The notes: generated by a model not told the origin, from the sequence alone. Shown: positions 34,969 through 44,340, numbered from the stretch's first letter. The stretch: DNA of 64,000 nt from CAZSBB01 sp964605235 (GCA_964605235.1 CAZSBB010000006.1:1-64000), one strand, 5' to 3'. Made by a program: numbers and translations.

Positions 34969-36362
34969 GATGTCGATGTGGTGTCCGATTCCATCGGCTT
35001 CACCGCCGCCTGCTCAGGGGCGGCGTCCGGTTCCAACCAGTCCGCTTCGGTGCTGTCCGGCAGCGGTAGGCCGGCGGTGCTTTCCAATTGGAACAACCGC
35101 CGCAGCGCCGCGGCATAAAAGCCGAACGGCGTGTCCGCATTCCGGCGATCAAGCTGCGACAGCGGCAGATGTAGAATCTTGTTGACCAGCCGCTGCGTGT
35201 GTTCCTCCAGCAACCGCGGCAACTGCTCGGGCGGGCAGTTCGCAAGCTTCTTGAGCGTGCGTTCCTGTTCGCGCGCGCCCAGCCCATGCAGTTGTGTCCG
35301 CAGGGCTGCGATGAGCTGTCCCAGGTCGCGGTGCATGATTTCCTGATGACATTGCTGCACCATCTGTCCCAGCAGCAGTTCGGCGGCGGCGACCTCCTGC
35401 TGCCGTTGCTGGGCGTTGCTGGCGATCACCTGTTGCAGATCGTCGATGTTGTACAGGTAAACGTTGGGCAAGCCCGCGACATCTTCGGTGACGTCGCGTG
35501 GCACCGCCATGTCGATGATGAACAGGGGACGATAGCGCCGCAGCCGCACCATGGAGCGGAAGCGGTTGGCGGTGATGAGCGCTTCGGGCGAGCCGGTGCA
35601 GGTGACGAGGATGTCGGCCTCGACGAGCAGTTGGTCCAGGTCGTCCAGGGAGCGCACGCTGCCGAGCGTGGCGGGGACCTGCAGAAATTCGAGCAGGTCG
35701 GCAGCGCGGGCGGGGGTGCGGTTGGCGAGGCAGATCTGCCGGGGGTGCAGTTCCAGCAGATGGCGCAGGGTGAGTTTGATCATCTCGCCCGCGCCGACGC
35801 CGACCACGACTTTGTCGGTGAAATCGTCAAAAATCTGGCGGGCGAAGTCGATGGCGACGGAGGCGACGGAGCGCCGGCCGGCGTCGATGCCGGTCTGGCT
35901 GCGGATGTGTTTGGCGGCGGCGAAGCCTTGCTGGAAGACGGTGTGCAGGACGCCGGCGACGTGGCCGCGCTGCACTGCCTGCTCATAGGCGCGTTTGGTT
36001 TGGCCGAGGATTTCCATTTCCCCCAGCACCATGGATTCGAGCCCGCACAGCACGCGGAACAGGTGGTGGATGACCTGCTCATTCTGGCGTTGGATGGTGT
36101 GGGCTTCGACTTCCGTCAGCGGGACGCCGGCGGTCTGGGCGAGCAGGGCGCGCAGCTCGGCGCCGCCGGGCCGATGGTGCAGCGGATGGGCGACGTAGAT
36201 TTCCGTGCGGTTGCAGGTCGAAAGGGGGATGACCTCGGCATCGGCGAACTGGGCGCGAAAGCCGGCGAGGAATTGCTCCAGGCGGTCGCCGGCGAGCGCC
36301 AGTTGCTCGCGCAGCGCCACGGGCGCGGTGCGGTGGTTGACCCCGATGAGCGTCAGCCGCAT
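34965..36362 (-). CDS. hemA: Glutamyl-tRNA reductase
   Basis: The 465-residue enzyme catalyses the first committed step of tetrapyrrole synthesis, reducing glutamyl-tRNA to glutamate-1-semialdehyde with NADPH. Visible features are MRLTLIGVNHRTAPVALRE at the start, Cys50 in LSTCNRTEIY (thioester nucleophile), GLESMVLGEMEILGQTK, and the NADPH domain with VVVGVGAGEM and FIIDMAVPRDV. The C-terminal dimerisation helix and a tail of about 40 extra residues follow. The start at 36362 overlaps the stop of the HemX-like gene (TGATG). The frame continues upstream but lies inside that gene. Confidence 0.97.
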   Translation of the reverse strand: MRLTLIGVNHRTAPVALREQLALAGDRLEQFLAGFRAQFADAEVIPLSTCNRTEIYVAHPLHHRPGGAELRALLAQTAGVPLTEVEAHTIQRQNEQVIHHLFRVLCGLESMVLGEMEILGQTKRAYEQAVQRGHVAGVLHTVFQQGFAAAKHIRSQTGIDAGRRSVASVAIDFARQIFDDFTDKVVVGVGAGEMIKLTLRHLLELHPRQICLANRTPARAADLLEFLQVPATLGSVRSLDDLDQLLVEADILVTCTGSPEALITANRFRSMVRLRRYRPLFIIDMAVPRDVTEDVAGLPNVYLYNIDDLQQVIASNAQQRQQEVAAAELLLGQMVQQCHQEIMHRDLGQLIAALRTQLHGLGAREQERTLKKLANCPPEQLPRLLEEHTQRLVNKILHLPLSQLDRRNADTPFGFYAAALRRLFQLESTAGLPLPDSTEADWLEPDAAPEQAAVKPMESDTTSTS

Positions 36363-37255
36363 CAGGGGTTCTCCTGCGAAACGTGGGCGTCGGGAGCCGT
36401 CGGAGCCGGCGGGGGCGGATCGGCCATGCGTGCCGCCATGGCGTTGACCAATCCCAGCGTGGTCAGCAGCAGGACGAAACCGAGGATGCTCAACCACGCC
36501 GCGCGTGAGCCGCGCAGCCCCGACGTGCGCCGGGCATTGAACAGCGCGGCATAGATGCCCCAGACAATCAGCGCCAGCAGAACTTTGGGCGAATGCCACC
36601 AGCCCGGACCCAGATGCGTCGGTTCGGAGTGCTGGATGACAAAGCCGGTGATCAGTGCCAGCGAGATCATGGCGAAGCCCAGCAATGCCGCGAGCACCAG
36701 CAGCCGTTCGGTGCCTTCCAGGCTCGCCAGTCGGCCGCCCATCAGCGGGGATTTTTTCAGCCGCAGCCGGCGCTGCGCCGCCAGGTACATCGCCCCGGCA
36801 GTGGCGGCGAGGGTGACGCACAGCGTGCCGAGGTACACGCTGGTCAGATGCACCACGCGCCAGAGGGAGCCGACGGCAAAGGGTTCAAAGGTGAAGCTGC
36901 TGGCGCAGATCGCCCAGGCGAGCATGATGGTCAGCAGCGGCATGGTGAAGGTGATGAGCCCCGCCAGCCGTTCGTGGCTTTGCAGGTAGAGGGTCAGCGG
37001 CGCCAGCAGGGCGACCATCAGCAGCAGGCCGTCGAGGTGTGACGCCAGCGGCGCCCAGGTGGCGTGGACGTAGAACATGTCGAAGCCGAAGATTCCCGCC
37101 GCCCCGAGTGCGATGAGCGCCAGCAGCCAGCGTTGCCCGCGCAGGAGGTCCGGCCGTTCCCCGGGGTCGCGCAGGCGCAGCACGCCCAGCACGGAGCCGA
37201 GCAACCCCAGCAGGGTCAAGACGATCAGCAGAATGGTGATCAGCGGCTTATGCAT
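36362..37255 (-). CDS. HemX/CcsA-like membrane protein
   Basis: The 297-residue protein has about eight hydrophobic segments and a CcsA-type C-terminal half, with WWHSPKVLLALIVWGIYAAL near residue 215-235 and a conserved His in VIQHSEP. HemX-like proteins lie next to hemA in many bacteria and affect glutamyl-tRNA reductase level; related CcsA proteins handle haem. It overlaps hemA by one base and is 14 bp from the precorrin-2 dehydrogenase, so the three form an operon. The WWD haem motif of true CcsA is absent, favouring HemX. Confidence 0.85.
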   Translation of the reverse strand: MHKPLITILLIVLTLLGLLGSVLGVLRLRDPGERPDLLRGQRWLLALIALGAAGIFGFDMFYVHATWAPLASHLDGLLLMVALLAPLTLYLQSHERLAGLITFTMPLLTIMLAWAICASSFTFEPFAVGSLWRVVHLTSVYLGTLCVTLAATAGAMYLAAQRRLRLKKSPLMGGRLASLEGTERLLVLAALLGFAMISLALITGFVIQHSEPTHLGPGWWHSPKVLLALIVWGIYAALFNARRTSGLRGSRAAWLSILGFVLLLTTLGLVNAMAARMADPPPPAPTAPDAHVSQENP

Positions 37256-37269
37256 GCGTTCCCGTCAAT

Positions 37270-37911
37270 TCAGGGCTTCGGCTGGGGTGGCGCCTCGGCG
37301 AGCAATTGTTCACAGTACGCCCGCAAACCCTCCCGGCCGCGGCTGTGCAAGGCAGTGCGGGCGGCGGGACTGATGAGCATTCTAAGGATGTGCTGCCGGT
37401 GGTGGGCGTCGTCGACCTGGGCTTGCACCAAAGGACGCAAGGCGGCGACCGCTTCCAGCAGGGCCGGCCAGTCGGGGTCGAGTTGCGCCAGCAGTTCATC
37501 GCGGATCAGCGCGCCCGCCCGCGCCGAGGCGCCGTCGGTGTGCACCGCCACGGTAATCGGCCCACGCCGATCATGGGCGGGAATCTGCACCTGTCCGGCC
37601 GCCGGCTCATCCGCGCGGTTGGTCAGGATGCCCCGGGCGGCAGCGGCCCGCGCGACCTGTTCGTTGACGACAGGTTGATCGGTGGCGACCACCACCAGCA
37701 GGGCGTCGTCGAGGTCGGTTTCGACAAAGGGGCGCCGGCGGCATTCCACGGGCAGGGCCGCCAGTTCGCTGGCGATCTGCGGGGCGACGACGACCACGGC
37801 CGCCCCGGCGGCGAGCAGGCTGTTGGCGCGGCGCAGGGCGACCGCCTGGCCGCCGACGATGACGACTTTTCGCCCCGCCAGATTGAGCATGACCGGGAGC
37901 AATGGCGGCAT
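37270..37911 (-). CDS. Precorrin-2 dehydrogenase / sirohaem synthase N-terminal type
   Basis: The 213-residue protein has the NAD-binding Rossmann start MLNLAGRKVVIVGGQAVALR and AAGAAVVVVAPQI, then VVVATDQPVVNEQVA and RGILTNRADEPAAG, which match the CysG N-terminal/Met8/SirC family. The enzyme oxidises precorrin-2 to sirohydrochlorin. It lacks the methyltransferase domain of CysG, as in Bacillus-type YlnF. It is first in the operon with HemX and HemA, which is a common tetrapyrrole arrangement. CysH at 49558-50337 (PAPS reduction) indicates that sulfate assimilation, which needs sirohaem, is present. Confidence 0.9.
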   Translation of the reverse strand: MPPLLPVMLNLAGRKVVIVGGQAVALRRANSLLAAGAAVVVVAPQIASELAALPVECRRRPFVETDLDDALLVVVATDQPVVNEQVARAAAARGILTNRADEPAAGQVQIPAHDRRGPITVAVHTDGASARAGALIRDELLAQLDPDWPALLEAVAALRPLVQAQVDDAHHRQHILRMLISPAARTALHSRGREGLRAYCEQLLAEAPPQPKP

Positions 37912-37954
37912 GGCGTCATGTTATCTGATCACGTCATGCCGACGCAGCGGGCGG

Positions 37955-38023
37955 GGGGAGAAAAAAGGGGATAAGTACATTATTTGCACATAAAATAATG
38001 TACTTATCCCCTTTTTTCTCCCC
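37955..38023. repeat. GGGGATAAGTACATT palindrome, copy 3
   Basis: Two perfect 31-bp arms (37955-37985 and 37993-38023) surround a seven-base loop GCACATA. The shared core is AAGGGGATAAGTACATT, extended outward by the site-specific GGGGAGAAA, again exactly complementary. It lies between the dehydrogenase start and the chemoreceptor stop, both on the minus strand, so it could end the chemoreceptor transcript. Confidence 0.95.
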
Positions 38024-38141
38024 TGTTCACCGCATGGGCCTGGCGCCAAAAACAAGGCCGCCCCGGGCGTGAGCGCTCGGGGCGGCAGGGTGGTGCGGGA
38101 AGCTGAGCGCGCGGGGCGTCAGTTTCGCGGGAGTTGGCGGT

Positions 38142-39857
38142 TTAGTGCTCGGCCTTGACTTTGAAGGTGCCCACCAGGTCCGCCAGTTTGCCGACCTGAT
38201 CGTCCATCTGGCTGGCGGCGGCGGCGGATTCTTCGCTGCTGGCGGAGTTTTCCTGGGTGACGCGGTCGATGGAGCTCATGCCTTCGTTGATCTGACCGAT
38301 GCCGTCGGACTGTTCTTTGCAGGCGGTGGCGATTTCGCTGATGAGGGTGTTGACTTTGGTGGAGCCATCGACGATTTCGCCGAGGATTTTGCGGACTTCG
38401 TCGGAGATTTTGACGCCGGTGTCGGCGTTGGCGGTGGCGGTGGTGATGAGGCTGGTGGTTTCGCGGGCGGCGTTGGCGGAGCGCTGCGCCAAGGCGCGCA
38501 CTTCCTCGGCGACCACGGCGAAGCCCTTGCCGGCGTCCCCGGCGCGGGCGGCTTCGACGGCGGCGTTGAGCGCCAGCAGGTTGGTCTGGAAGGCGATCTC
38601 GTCGATGGTCTTGACGATGTTGGCGGTCTCGTCGCTGGAAGTCTTGATGCGGTTGATGGCGTCCGCCATGCGCTTCATGGCGTTGTGCCCGTTGGTCGCC
38701 GAGTTCATCGCTTCCTTGGCGAGTTTGTCGGCGTTGCCGGCGTTGTCGGCGTTCTGGGTGATGGTGGCGCTCATCTCTTCGAGCGAGGCGGAAATTTCCT
38801 CGATGGAACTCGCCTGGTTGCTGGTGCCTTCCGCCAGGCGGTTGGAGCCTTCCTTGATCTGCGTGGCGCCGGCGGCGACTTCCTGAGCGCTGGCGTTGAC
38901 CTGCACGATGGTGTCGTGAATCTTCTTGACGAAGGCGTTGAACCATTTGCCCAACTGGCCCAGTTCGTCATTGGTGTCGGCGTCGACCCGCTGGGTCAGG
39001 TCGCCTTCGCCCTCGGCGATGTCGCGGATGCGGCTGATCAGGGCGGCTATGGGTTTGCCGAAGATGCTCTTGAGCAGCAGGGCGAAGAGCAACGCCGCGC
39101 CCAGCACCAGCGGCACGGTCCACATCATGCCGGCGGTGACGAAGCTGGCGACCTGGGCGTCCACGCCCGCCATGGGAATGACCAGGTGGTAGCTGCCGTG
39201 CATGTAGCCTTCCTTCCAGCCTTCCATGCGGAAGCCCAGGACATCCTTGCCATCACCGTCAGTATCGAAGCTGTTGCCCGCGTCGCCGTGGCACATCAGG
39301 CAGTCGGCGGTGAGCTTGATGGCGCGCATGTAATGCAGCTCATTGGTGGCGGTGTTGATGCGATGGATGGCTTCGTCGGCGGGATTGGCTTTGACCTGAG
39401 CGGTCAGGTCAGTCAGCAGTTTGGCTTCGAAGCTGCCGGGGTCCGGCTCGTTGGTCTTGTTGCGGGCTTCAAAGCTGGAGATGCGAAAAGTCATATTCTC
39501 CCGCTTGGCGGCGGCTTCCGCGGCAGTCCAGCCCGCGACCACGGGAATGGTGCCGAAGATCTTCGATTCCGTGTAGCGCTTGCCCGCCGCCTGGTCTTTC
39601 TGGAGTTGCTCCAGCAAGCCTTTGGTGTCGAAATCGCCATCGCGGTTGAGCTTGGCGACATGGTCCTTGGCTTCATCCGCCACGGCTGAGAAGGCCGCCG
39701 CCCGGGCGACCATCGCCTGCTGGGCGGAGTTGCGGTAGTAGCGGATGACCACGGTGTAGTTCACCGCCACGACCGTCAGCACAATGGCGATGGTCACGGC
39801 AATGATGCGCGTCGACAGCTTGAACGAGGTGGTCCACTTCAGCAAGGATTGGGACAT
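38142..39857 (-). CDS. Methyl-accepting chemotaxis protein with c-type haem sensor
   Basis: This 571-residue receptor begins with a hydrophobic segment at about residues 17-38, followed by a periplasmic domain of about 190 residues. That domain matches the Tll0287-like/DUF3365 haem sensor and holds a c-type haem site, Cys186-Leu-Met-Cys189-His190. A second hydrophobic segment (about 235-255), a HAMP region (SRIRDIAEGEGDLTQRV) and a methyl-accepting signalling domain with the hairpin tip IDEIAFQTNLLALNAAVEAA follow. No CheR-binding pentapeptide is seen at the C-terminus. The start at 39857 (MSQSLLKW) avoids an upstream run that lacks conserved sequence. A role in redox or gas sensing is expected. 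Confidence 0.92.
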   Translation of the reverse strand: MSQSLLKWTTSFKLSTRIIAVTIAIVLTVVAVNYTVVIRYYRNSAQQAMVARAAAFSAVADEAKDHVAKLNRDGDFDTKGLLEQLQKDQAAGKRYTESKIFGTIPVVAGWTAAEAAAKRENMTFRISSFEARNKTNEPDPGSFEAKLLTDLTAQVKANPADEAIHRINTATNELHYMRAIKLTADCLMCHGDAGNSFDTDGDGKDVLGFRMEGWKEGYMHGSYHLVIPMAGVDAQVASFVTAGMMWTVPLVLGAALLFALLLKSIFGKPIAALISRIRDIAEGEGDLTQRVDADTNDELGQLGKWFNAFVKKIHDTIVQVNASAQEVAAGATQIKEGSNRLAEGTSNQASSIEEISASLEEMSATITQNADNAGNADKLAKEAMNSATNGHNAMKRMADAINRIKTSSDETANIVKTIDEIAFQTNLLALNAAVEAARAGDAGKGFAVVAEEVRALAQRSANAARETTSLITTATANADTGVKISDEVRKILGEIVDGSTKVNTLISEIATACKEQSDGIGQINEGMSSIDRVTQENSASSEESAAAASQMDDQVGKLADLVGTFKVKAEH

Positions 39858-40110
39858 GCTTGCAGCTCCTGCGGGGGGGGGCGATTCCGCGCGGTGTCGG
39901 CATTCGGCGGCTCTCCCCCCACGGACAACGCTGCCCGTTGCCTGGGACCGATCATGCCGACACACGCCTCAGGACATCGGAGCAACTGTGCGCTGACTTT
40001 AGAATGCCACCGATCGTGCTCCACATTTCGCCGATCACGGCCGGGATAAACCGTCTGGACGCCGCCGCACCTCCGGTCCGTGAACGGTTTGCCCGGTAAA
40101 CTGACCCGCT

Positions 40111-41541
40111 ATGCCCGGATTATGGGACCAGCAGCGACAGCAACGCCTGGCCGGCGCTCAGCCTTTGGCGGAACGGCTGCGCCCGCGGCAGCTCGATGAA
40201 TTCGTCGGCCAGAGCCATTTCCTGGGCGAAGGCAAAATGCTCCGCCGCATGCTGCAGGCGCGCCGGCTGACCAGCGTGATTTTCTACGGCCCGCCCGGCA
40301 CCGGAAAAACCACCCTCGCCCGGCTGATCGCGCACTACCTCGACTGCCGGTTCGAGCAAGCCAACGCTGCCGCCATCGGCGTCCGGGAAGTGCGCCAGGT
40401 GCTCGACGAAGCCCGCCGCGCCCTCGAAGCCGACGGACTGCGCACCGTGTTCTTCCTCGACGAAATCCATCGCTTCAACCGCGCCCAGCAGGACGTGCTG
40501 TTGGGCGATGTCGAACGCGGCATCGTCACGCTCATCGGCGCGACCACCGAAAATCCCTTCTTCGCCATCAACTCCCCGCTGGTCAGCCGCTCGCAGATTT
40601 TCCAGTTCCAAAGCCTCACCGAAGAACAGATCACCAGCCTGCTCCGCCGGGCGATCAGCGACCCCGAACGCGGCTACGGCCAGCAACGACTCGAAGTCAC
40701 CGACGAAGCCCTGCAGGTCTGGGCGACCCTCTGCGATGGCGATGCCCGTCGTGCCCTGACCGCCCTGGAAATCGCCGTGCTCAGCGGCGGCGCCCCCCCC
40801 GGAAGTATCCCAGCGTCAGGCAATGCTGGTTCAAACGCCGACGATGCCCAGTCCACGCCAGCGGTGCTGTACATCGACCGCGACACTGCCGAGCAGTCGA
40901 TTCAGCGGAAAGCCATTGTGTACGACGGCACGGGCGACGAGCATTACGATGCCGCCAGCGCCCTGATCAAATCCATGCGCGGGAGCGATCCGGATGCTGC
41001 GGTGTACTGGGTTGCCCGCATGCTCGAAGCCGGCGAGGACCCGCGCTTCATCGCCCGCCGCATCGCCATTCTCGCCAGTGAGGACATCGGCAATGCCGAC
41101 CCGCGCGCCCTGACCGTCGCCGCCGCCGCTTACAGCATCACCGAACGCATCGGCATGCCCGAGTGTCAGCTCACGCTCGCCCAGGCGGCGATCTACATGG
41201 CGACCGCCCCCAAGAGCAACGCCAGTGCGGTCGCCATCTGGACCGCGATGAAAGACGTCCGCGAGGGCCGCACCATTCCCGTGCCCAGGCACCTGCGCGA
41301 TGCGCATTACCCGGGCGCCCAGCGGTTGGGGCATGGGGCGCAGTACCAGTATGCCCATGACAGTCCCACCGGCTACGTGGCGCAGGATTACCTGGGGGTC
41401 GAGAAAACCTACTATGAACCGACGGGGCGCGGCTACGAACGCTCCATTGCCGCGTACCTCCAGTGGATCGCAACCCAGCGAACTGCCGATGATCAAGCGG
41501 CGGGTCCTGTCGCCGATGCGGATGAACCATCGTCTTCCTGA
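40111..41541 (+). CDS. rarA: Replication-associated recombination ATPase RarA
   Basis: The 476-residue AAA+ protein has GPPGTGKT at 60-67 (Walker A), FFLDEIHRFNRAQQD with Asp117 (Walker B) and GATTENPFFAINSPLVSRS (sensor/arginine-finger region). The C-terminal MgsA-type tetramerisation domain (IYMATAPKSNASAVAIW) follows. It acts at stalled replication forks. Residues about 227-250 form an extra Gly/Pro/Ser-rich insert (GGAPPGSIPASG). It is encoded by a C8GGAAGTAT element also found outside genes, which suggests repeat capture. The insert lies in the linker between AAA+ and C-terminal domains, where it should be tolerated. Confidence 0.96.
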   Translation: MPGLWDQQRQQRLAGAQPLAERLRPRQLDEFVGQSHFLGEGKMLRRMLQARRLTSVIFYGPPGTGKTTLARLIAHYLDCRFEQANAAAIGVREVRQVLDEARRALEADGLRTVFFLDEIHRFNRAQQDVLLGDVERGIVTLIGATTENPFFAINSPLVSRSQIFQFQSLTEEQITSLLRRAISDPERGYGQQRLEVTDEALQVWATLCDGDARRALTALEIAVLSGGAPPGSIPASGNAGSNADDAQSTPAVLYIDRDTAEQSIQRKAIVYDGTGDEHYDAASALIKSMRGSDPDAAVYWVARMLEAGEDPRFIARRIAILASEDIGNADPRALTVAAAAYSITERIGMPECQLTLAQAAIYMATAPKSNASAVAIWTAMKDVREGRTIPVPRHLRDAHYPGAQRLGHGAQYQYAHDSPTGYVAQDYLGVEKTYYEPTGRGYERSIAAYLQWIATQRTADDQAAGPVADADEPSSS

Positions 41542-41559
41542 TTAGCTGGAACCTGACCC

Positions 41560-42873
41560 ATGCCCTTGCCTTCGCAGATGACCCGTCACGTCACGCCCCG
41601 CGCCAGCAGCACCGGCCGGGGTCGTCGGTCGTCCAACTTGCCGGTCTATGGCGCCATGCTGGCGCTCCTGGCGGTGCTGGGTCTGGGCGGCTGGTGGTAC
41701 TGGCGACAAACCCACGCCCAACAAACTCCGGCAGCCGACGGCGTGGCGCAGGCGAACCCCCGCACGCCCACCCCCGCCGGTTTCACGGTCAAACCCACGC
41801 CTGCTGCGCCCTCACCGGCCGCACCGACCAGGCCGGCTGGCGCGCCGGCGCATCAGCCGGTGACCGTGCCGCTGAATTCGTCCGTCAAACCCGTTGCCCC
41901 CGCACCAGCGCCCGCGCCTTCGCCAGCACCCGCAGCGCCCAAACCTGTCGCCGCCGCCACGCCACCCGCCGACGCCATTGAGCAGGCGATGGACGCAGCG
42001 CTCCAGGACACCGATCGCCCCGGCGAAGCGCCGGCCGCGGCAATCAAACCCATCGATCACCCGGAGCCGACGCCCGCGCGCCCAGCCGTTGCTCCCGATG
42101 CCCAGATGCAGCAGCAGTTGGCGCAGGGGCAAGCCAAACTGGCGGCCGGCGAGCTTGTCGCCGCGCGGGCGTTGCTCAGTCGTTTTGCCCTGGACCCCAA
42201 CACGCCCCTGAGCAGTCAGGACGCCGACGCCCTGCGTCGGCAACTGGCGACCGTCAGCGCGGAGCTGGTGTTCTCCCGCAAGGTGCACGACGGCGACCCG
42301 CTGGCGACCACCTACACCGTCGAGCAGGGCGATTACCTGAGCGTCATCGCGCCCCGGTATTACCTGACTTACCAGTTCATTGAACGCATCAACAACGTCA
42401 AAGCCACGCAGCTCTGGGTGGGCAAGAAGCTCAAGGTGATCCGCGGCCCATTCCATGCCGTGGTGGACAAGTCGGACTTTCGGCTGGACCTGTTCCTGCG
42501 CGATGAAACCGCCGGCCCGCTGTATGTCACCAGCTTTCCCGTGGGGCTGGGCGAAAACGATTCCACGCCCATCGGCTTGTGGCGCATCCGCGCGGGGGGC
42601 AAAGTCACCAACCCCGCCTGGCGCAATCCGCGCACCAGCGAAGTGTTCGACCGCGATGATCCCAACAACCCTATCGGCAACTACTGGCTGGGCATGGAAG
42701 GCATCGACGACAACACCCGCAACCACGAAGGCTACGGCATCCACGGCACCACCGAGCCCACCAGCATCGGTCGGCAGATGTCCATGGGCTGCATCCGCAT
42801 GCGCGAAGATGACCTGATTCGGGTCTACGAACTGCTCATCGAACGCCATAGCACCGTGCGCATTGTGCCGTGA
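41560..42873 (+). CDS. LysM and YkuD L,D-transpeptidase
   Basis: The 437-residue protein has a membrane anchor (about residues 26-50) and a Pro/Ala-rich linker (about 60-180). A LysM-type module follows (YTVEQGDYLSVIAPRYYLTY near 249-268). The YkuD catalytic domain contains HGTTEPTSIG and SMGCIRM, where Cys is the nucleophile. Such enzymes make 3-3 cross-links in peptidoglycan or anchor proteins; the LysM part binds the glycan. The start is at 41560 or at the ATG at 41578. It lies 18 bp after rarA and is probably cotranscribed, although no functional link is known. Confidence 0.9.
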   Translation: MPLPSQMTRHVTPRASSTGRGRRSSNLPVYGAMLALLAVLGLGGWWYWRQTHAQQTPAADGVAQANPRTPTPAGFTVKPTPAAPSPAAPTRPAGAPAHQPVTVPLNSSVKPVAPAPAPAPSPAPAAPKPVAAATPPADAIEQAMDAALQDTDRPGEAPAAAIKPIDHPEPTPARPAVAPDAQMQQQLAQGQAKLAAGELVAARALLSRFALDPNTPLSSQDADALRRQLATVSAELVFSRKVHDGDPLATTYTVEQGDYLSVIAPRYYLTYQFIERINNVKATQLWVGKKLKVIRGPFHAVVDKSDFRLDLFLRDETAGPLYVTSFPVGLGENDSTPIGLWRIRAGGKVTNPAWRNPRTSEVFDRDDPNNPIGNYWLGMEGIDDNTRNHEGYGIHGTTEPTSIGRQMSMGCIRMREDDLIRVYELLIERHSTVRIVP

Positions 42874-42883
42874 TCCGCTGGCG

Positions 42884-43585
42884 TCACCGCCGGGTTTCCA
42901 CCGCCACGTCCGTCATCCACAGTGTAAAGCCGGCCTGTGGATTGCGATGATACGTGCTCAATCGCAATGGCCCCGCCTGCACATAGCGTTCCCAGGTGCA
43001 GATCAGGGAGGGCGTCGGCTGCCCGCTCCTCCGGAAGACCCATTGCACCGGCTGGTAAGCCTCATCCACGAACAGCTCGTAGACGTCGCCGGGCGTGTAG
43101 CCGCCGGCGCTGGGGAACTCGATCAGCAGCTTGCGCACCGCCGGCCCGGGCGCGCTCAGCGGCAGCTTGGCGGGGCCCAGGTCGCGCACCGTCACCTGCG
43201 GGTTCCATTGCAGATGCAGGGGCAGCAGGAGCCAGAAGCTGTCGTTGATGAACTTGCGGTCGATGGCGGTGAGCGCCGCGTCGGGTTGTTCCGTCAGTGC
43301 TGCGCGTTGGTAACTGACCTGCACGAGTTGGCCCTGGTCATCCGGGCCGCGGTAGGTCACGCGGTCCTCATCCACCTGCCAGCGCCACGACCGGCCCATC
43401 ACCTTGCCGCCCCGGCTGACATTGAACGTAAACCGCACCTCGCGCACCGCCGGGAACTGCTCAAACCCCATGCCGGCAATCAGCTTCGCCCGCGCTTGTT
43501 CATCCGCACGCGATCCCGCCAGCAGCGGCGTGGTCAGCAACAGGGACAGCAGCGCAAGCAACGGCAGGCGGCAGCGACGGAACAT
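42884..43585 (-). CDS. Exported protein of unknown function
   Basis: The 233-residue product has a signal peptide (FRRCRLPLLALLSLLLTTPLLAGSRA). The mature part is rich in beta-strand patterns with conserved-looking Trp residues (GRSWRWQVDEDRVTYRGP). It resembles lipoprotein-sorting LolA/LolB-like or carboxyl-ester beta-barrel folds only in a general way, so no function is assigned. It is convergent with the transpeptidase gene, with 10 bp between the stops. It is single and not in an obvious operon. Confidence 0.7.
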   Translation of the reverse strand: MFRRCRLPLLALLSLLLTTPLLAGSRADEQARAKLIAGMGFEQFPAVREVRFTFNVSRGGKVMGRSWRWQVDEDRVTYRGPDDQGQLVQVSYQRAALTEQPDAALTAIDRKFINDSFWLLLPLHLQWNPQVTVRDLGPAKLPLSAPGPAVRKLLIEFPSAGGYTPGDVYELFVDEAYQPVQWVFRRSGQPTPSLICTWERYVQAGPLRLSTYHRNPQAGFTLWMTDVAVETRR

Positions 43586-43692
43586 GGTGGGACTCCTGGG
43601 GAAAGGTGAAGCCCAATCGTAGCAGCGTAACGGCGGCAGTCACCCCACCATGCCGCTGGGCGCCTCAATCATGGTTAAAGCGCGCTGGTCAT

Positions 43693-43721
43693 TTAGCCCC
43701 CGGCGAGTCGCCGGGGGCTAA
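43693..43721. repeat. TTAGCCCCCGGCGA palindrome, copy 2
   Basis: An exact match to the element at 8747-8775: 14-bp arms around one central base (G here, C there). It lies between two genes and upstream of the DUF1801 start. Confidence 0.85.
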
Positions 43722-43815
43722 GTGTTCGCAGGACGCCGGTCGGGCCGAGATGATGCCAGCAATGGCATCCTTTCGCGGTATCCTGATACGCAGCATCTCA
43801 CCAGGAAACCCCGCC

Positions 43816-44286
43816 ATGGCGAAAAAAACATCCCGCAAATCGGCCCCGCCTGCAAAAAAAACCAGCCAGCCGGCGGCCGGCAAACCGAAACTGCTGTCCG
43901 GGGGCAACCCGCAGATCGGCAAAGCCGACGGCGACGAAGCGGTGCAGGCGTACATTGCCGCGATGCCCGGCTGGAAGGGCGATGTGGGCCGGTGGCTCGA
44001 CGCGCTGATCGTCCGCACCGTGCCCAACGTGCGCAAAGCCGTGCGCTGGAACACGCCGTTCTATGGCCTGGAGGATCAGGGCTGGTTCATCGCCTATCAC
44101 TGCATCACCAAGTACGTGAAGGTGGCTTTCTTCCGTGGCGCCTCGCTGACGCCGATGCCGCCCGTGGAGTCGAAGCAAAAGGAAGTCCGCTACTTCCACA
44201 TCCACGAGCACGATGAGCTGGATGAGAAACTGGTGGGAAGCTGGATCAAACAGGCGGCGAAATTGCCGGGGGAAACCTGCTTCTGA
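43816..44286 (+). CDS. DUF1801 family protein
   Basis: The 156-residue protein has a Lys/Ala-rich start (AKKTSRKSAPPAKKTSQPAA) and a YdhG/DUF1801 domain containing YIAAMPGWKGDVGRWL, VRWNTPFYGLEDQGWFIAYH and VKVAFFRGASL. The family fold is small and of unknown biochemical role. The start at 43816 was chosen over an upstream frame that reads through the GC-rich palindrome. It is followed by a shorter paralogue at 44341, 54 bp downstream, so the two may work together. Confidence 0.85.
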   Translation: MAKKTSRKSAPPAKKTSQPAAGKPKLLSGGNPQIGKADGDEAVQAYIAAMPGWKGDVGRWLDALIVRTVPNVRKAVRWNTPFYGLEDQGWFIAYHCITKYVKVAFFRGASLTPMPPVESKQKEVRYFHIHEHDELDEKLVGSWIKQAAKLPGETCF

Positions 44287-44340
44287 CCCCCAGCCCGTTC
44301 GTGCTGCTTCCTCTCGATGTCGCTGCGGAGCAGAGTAGCC

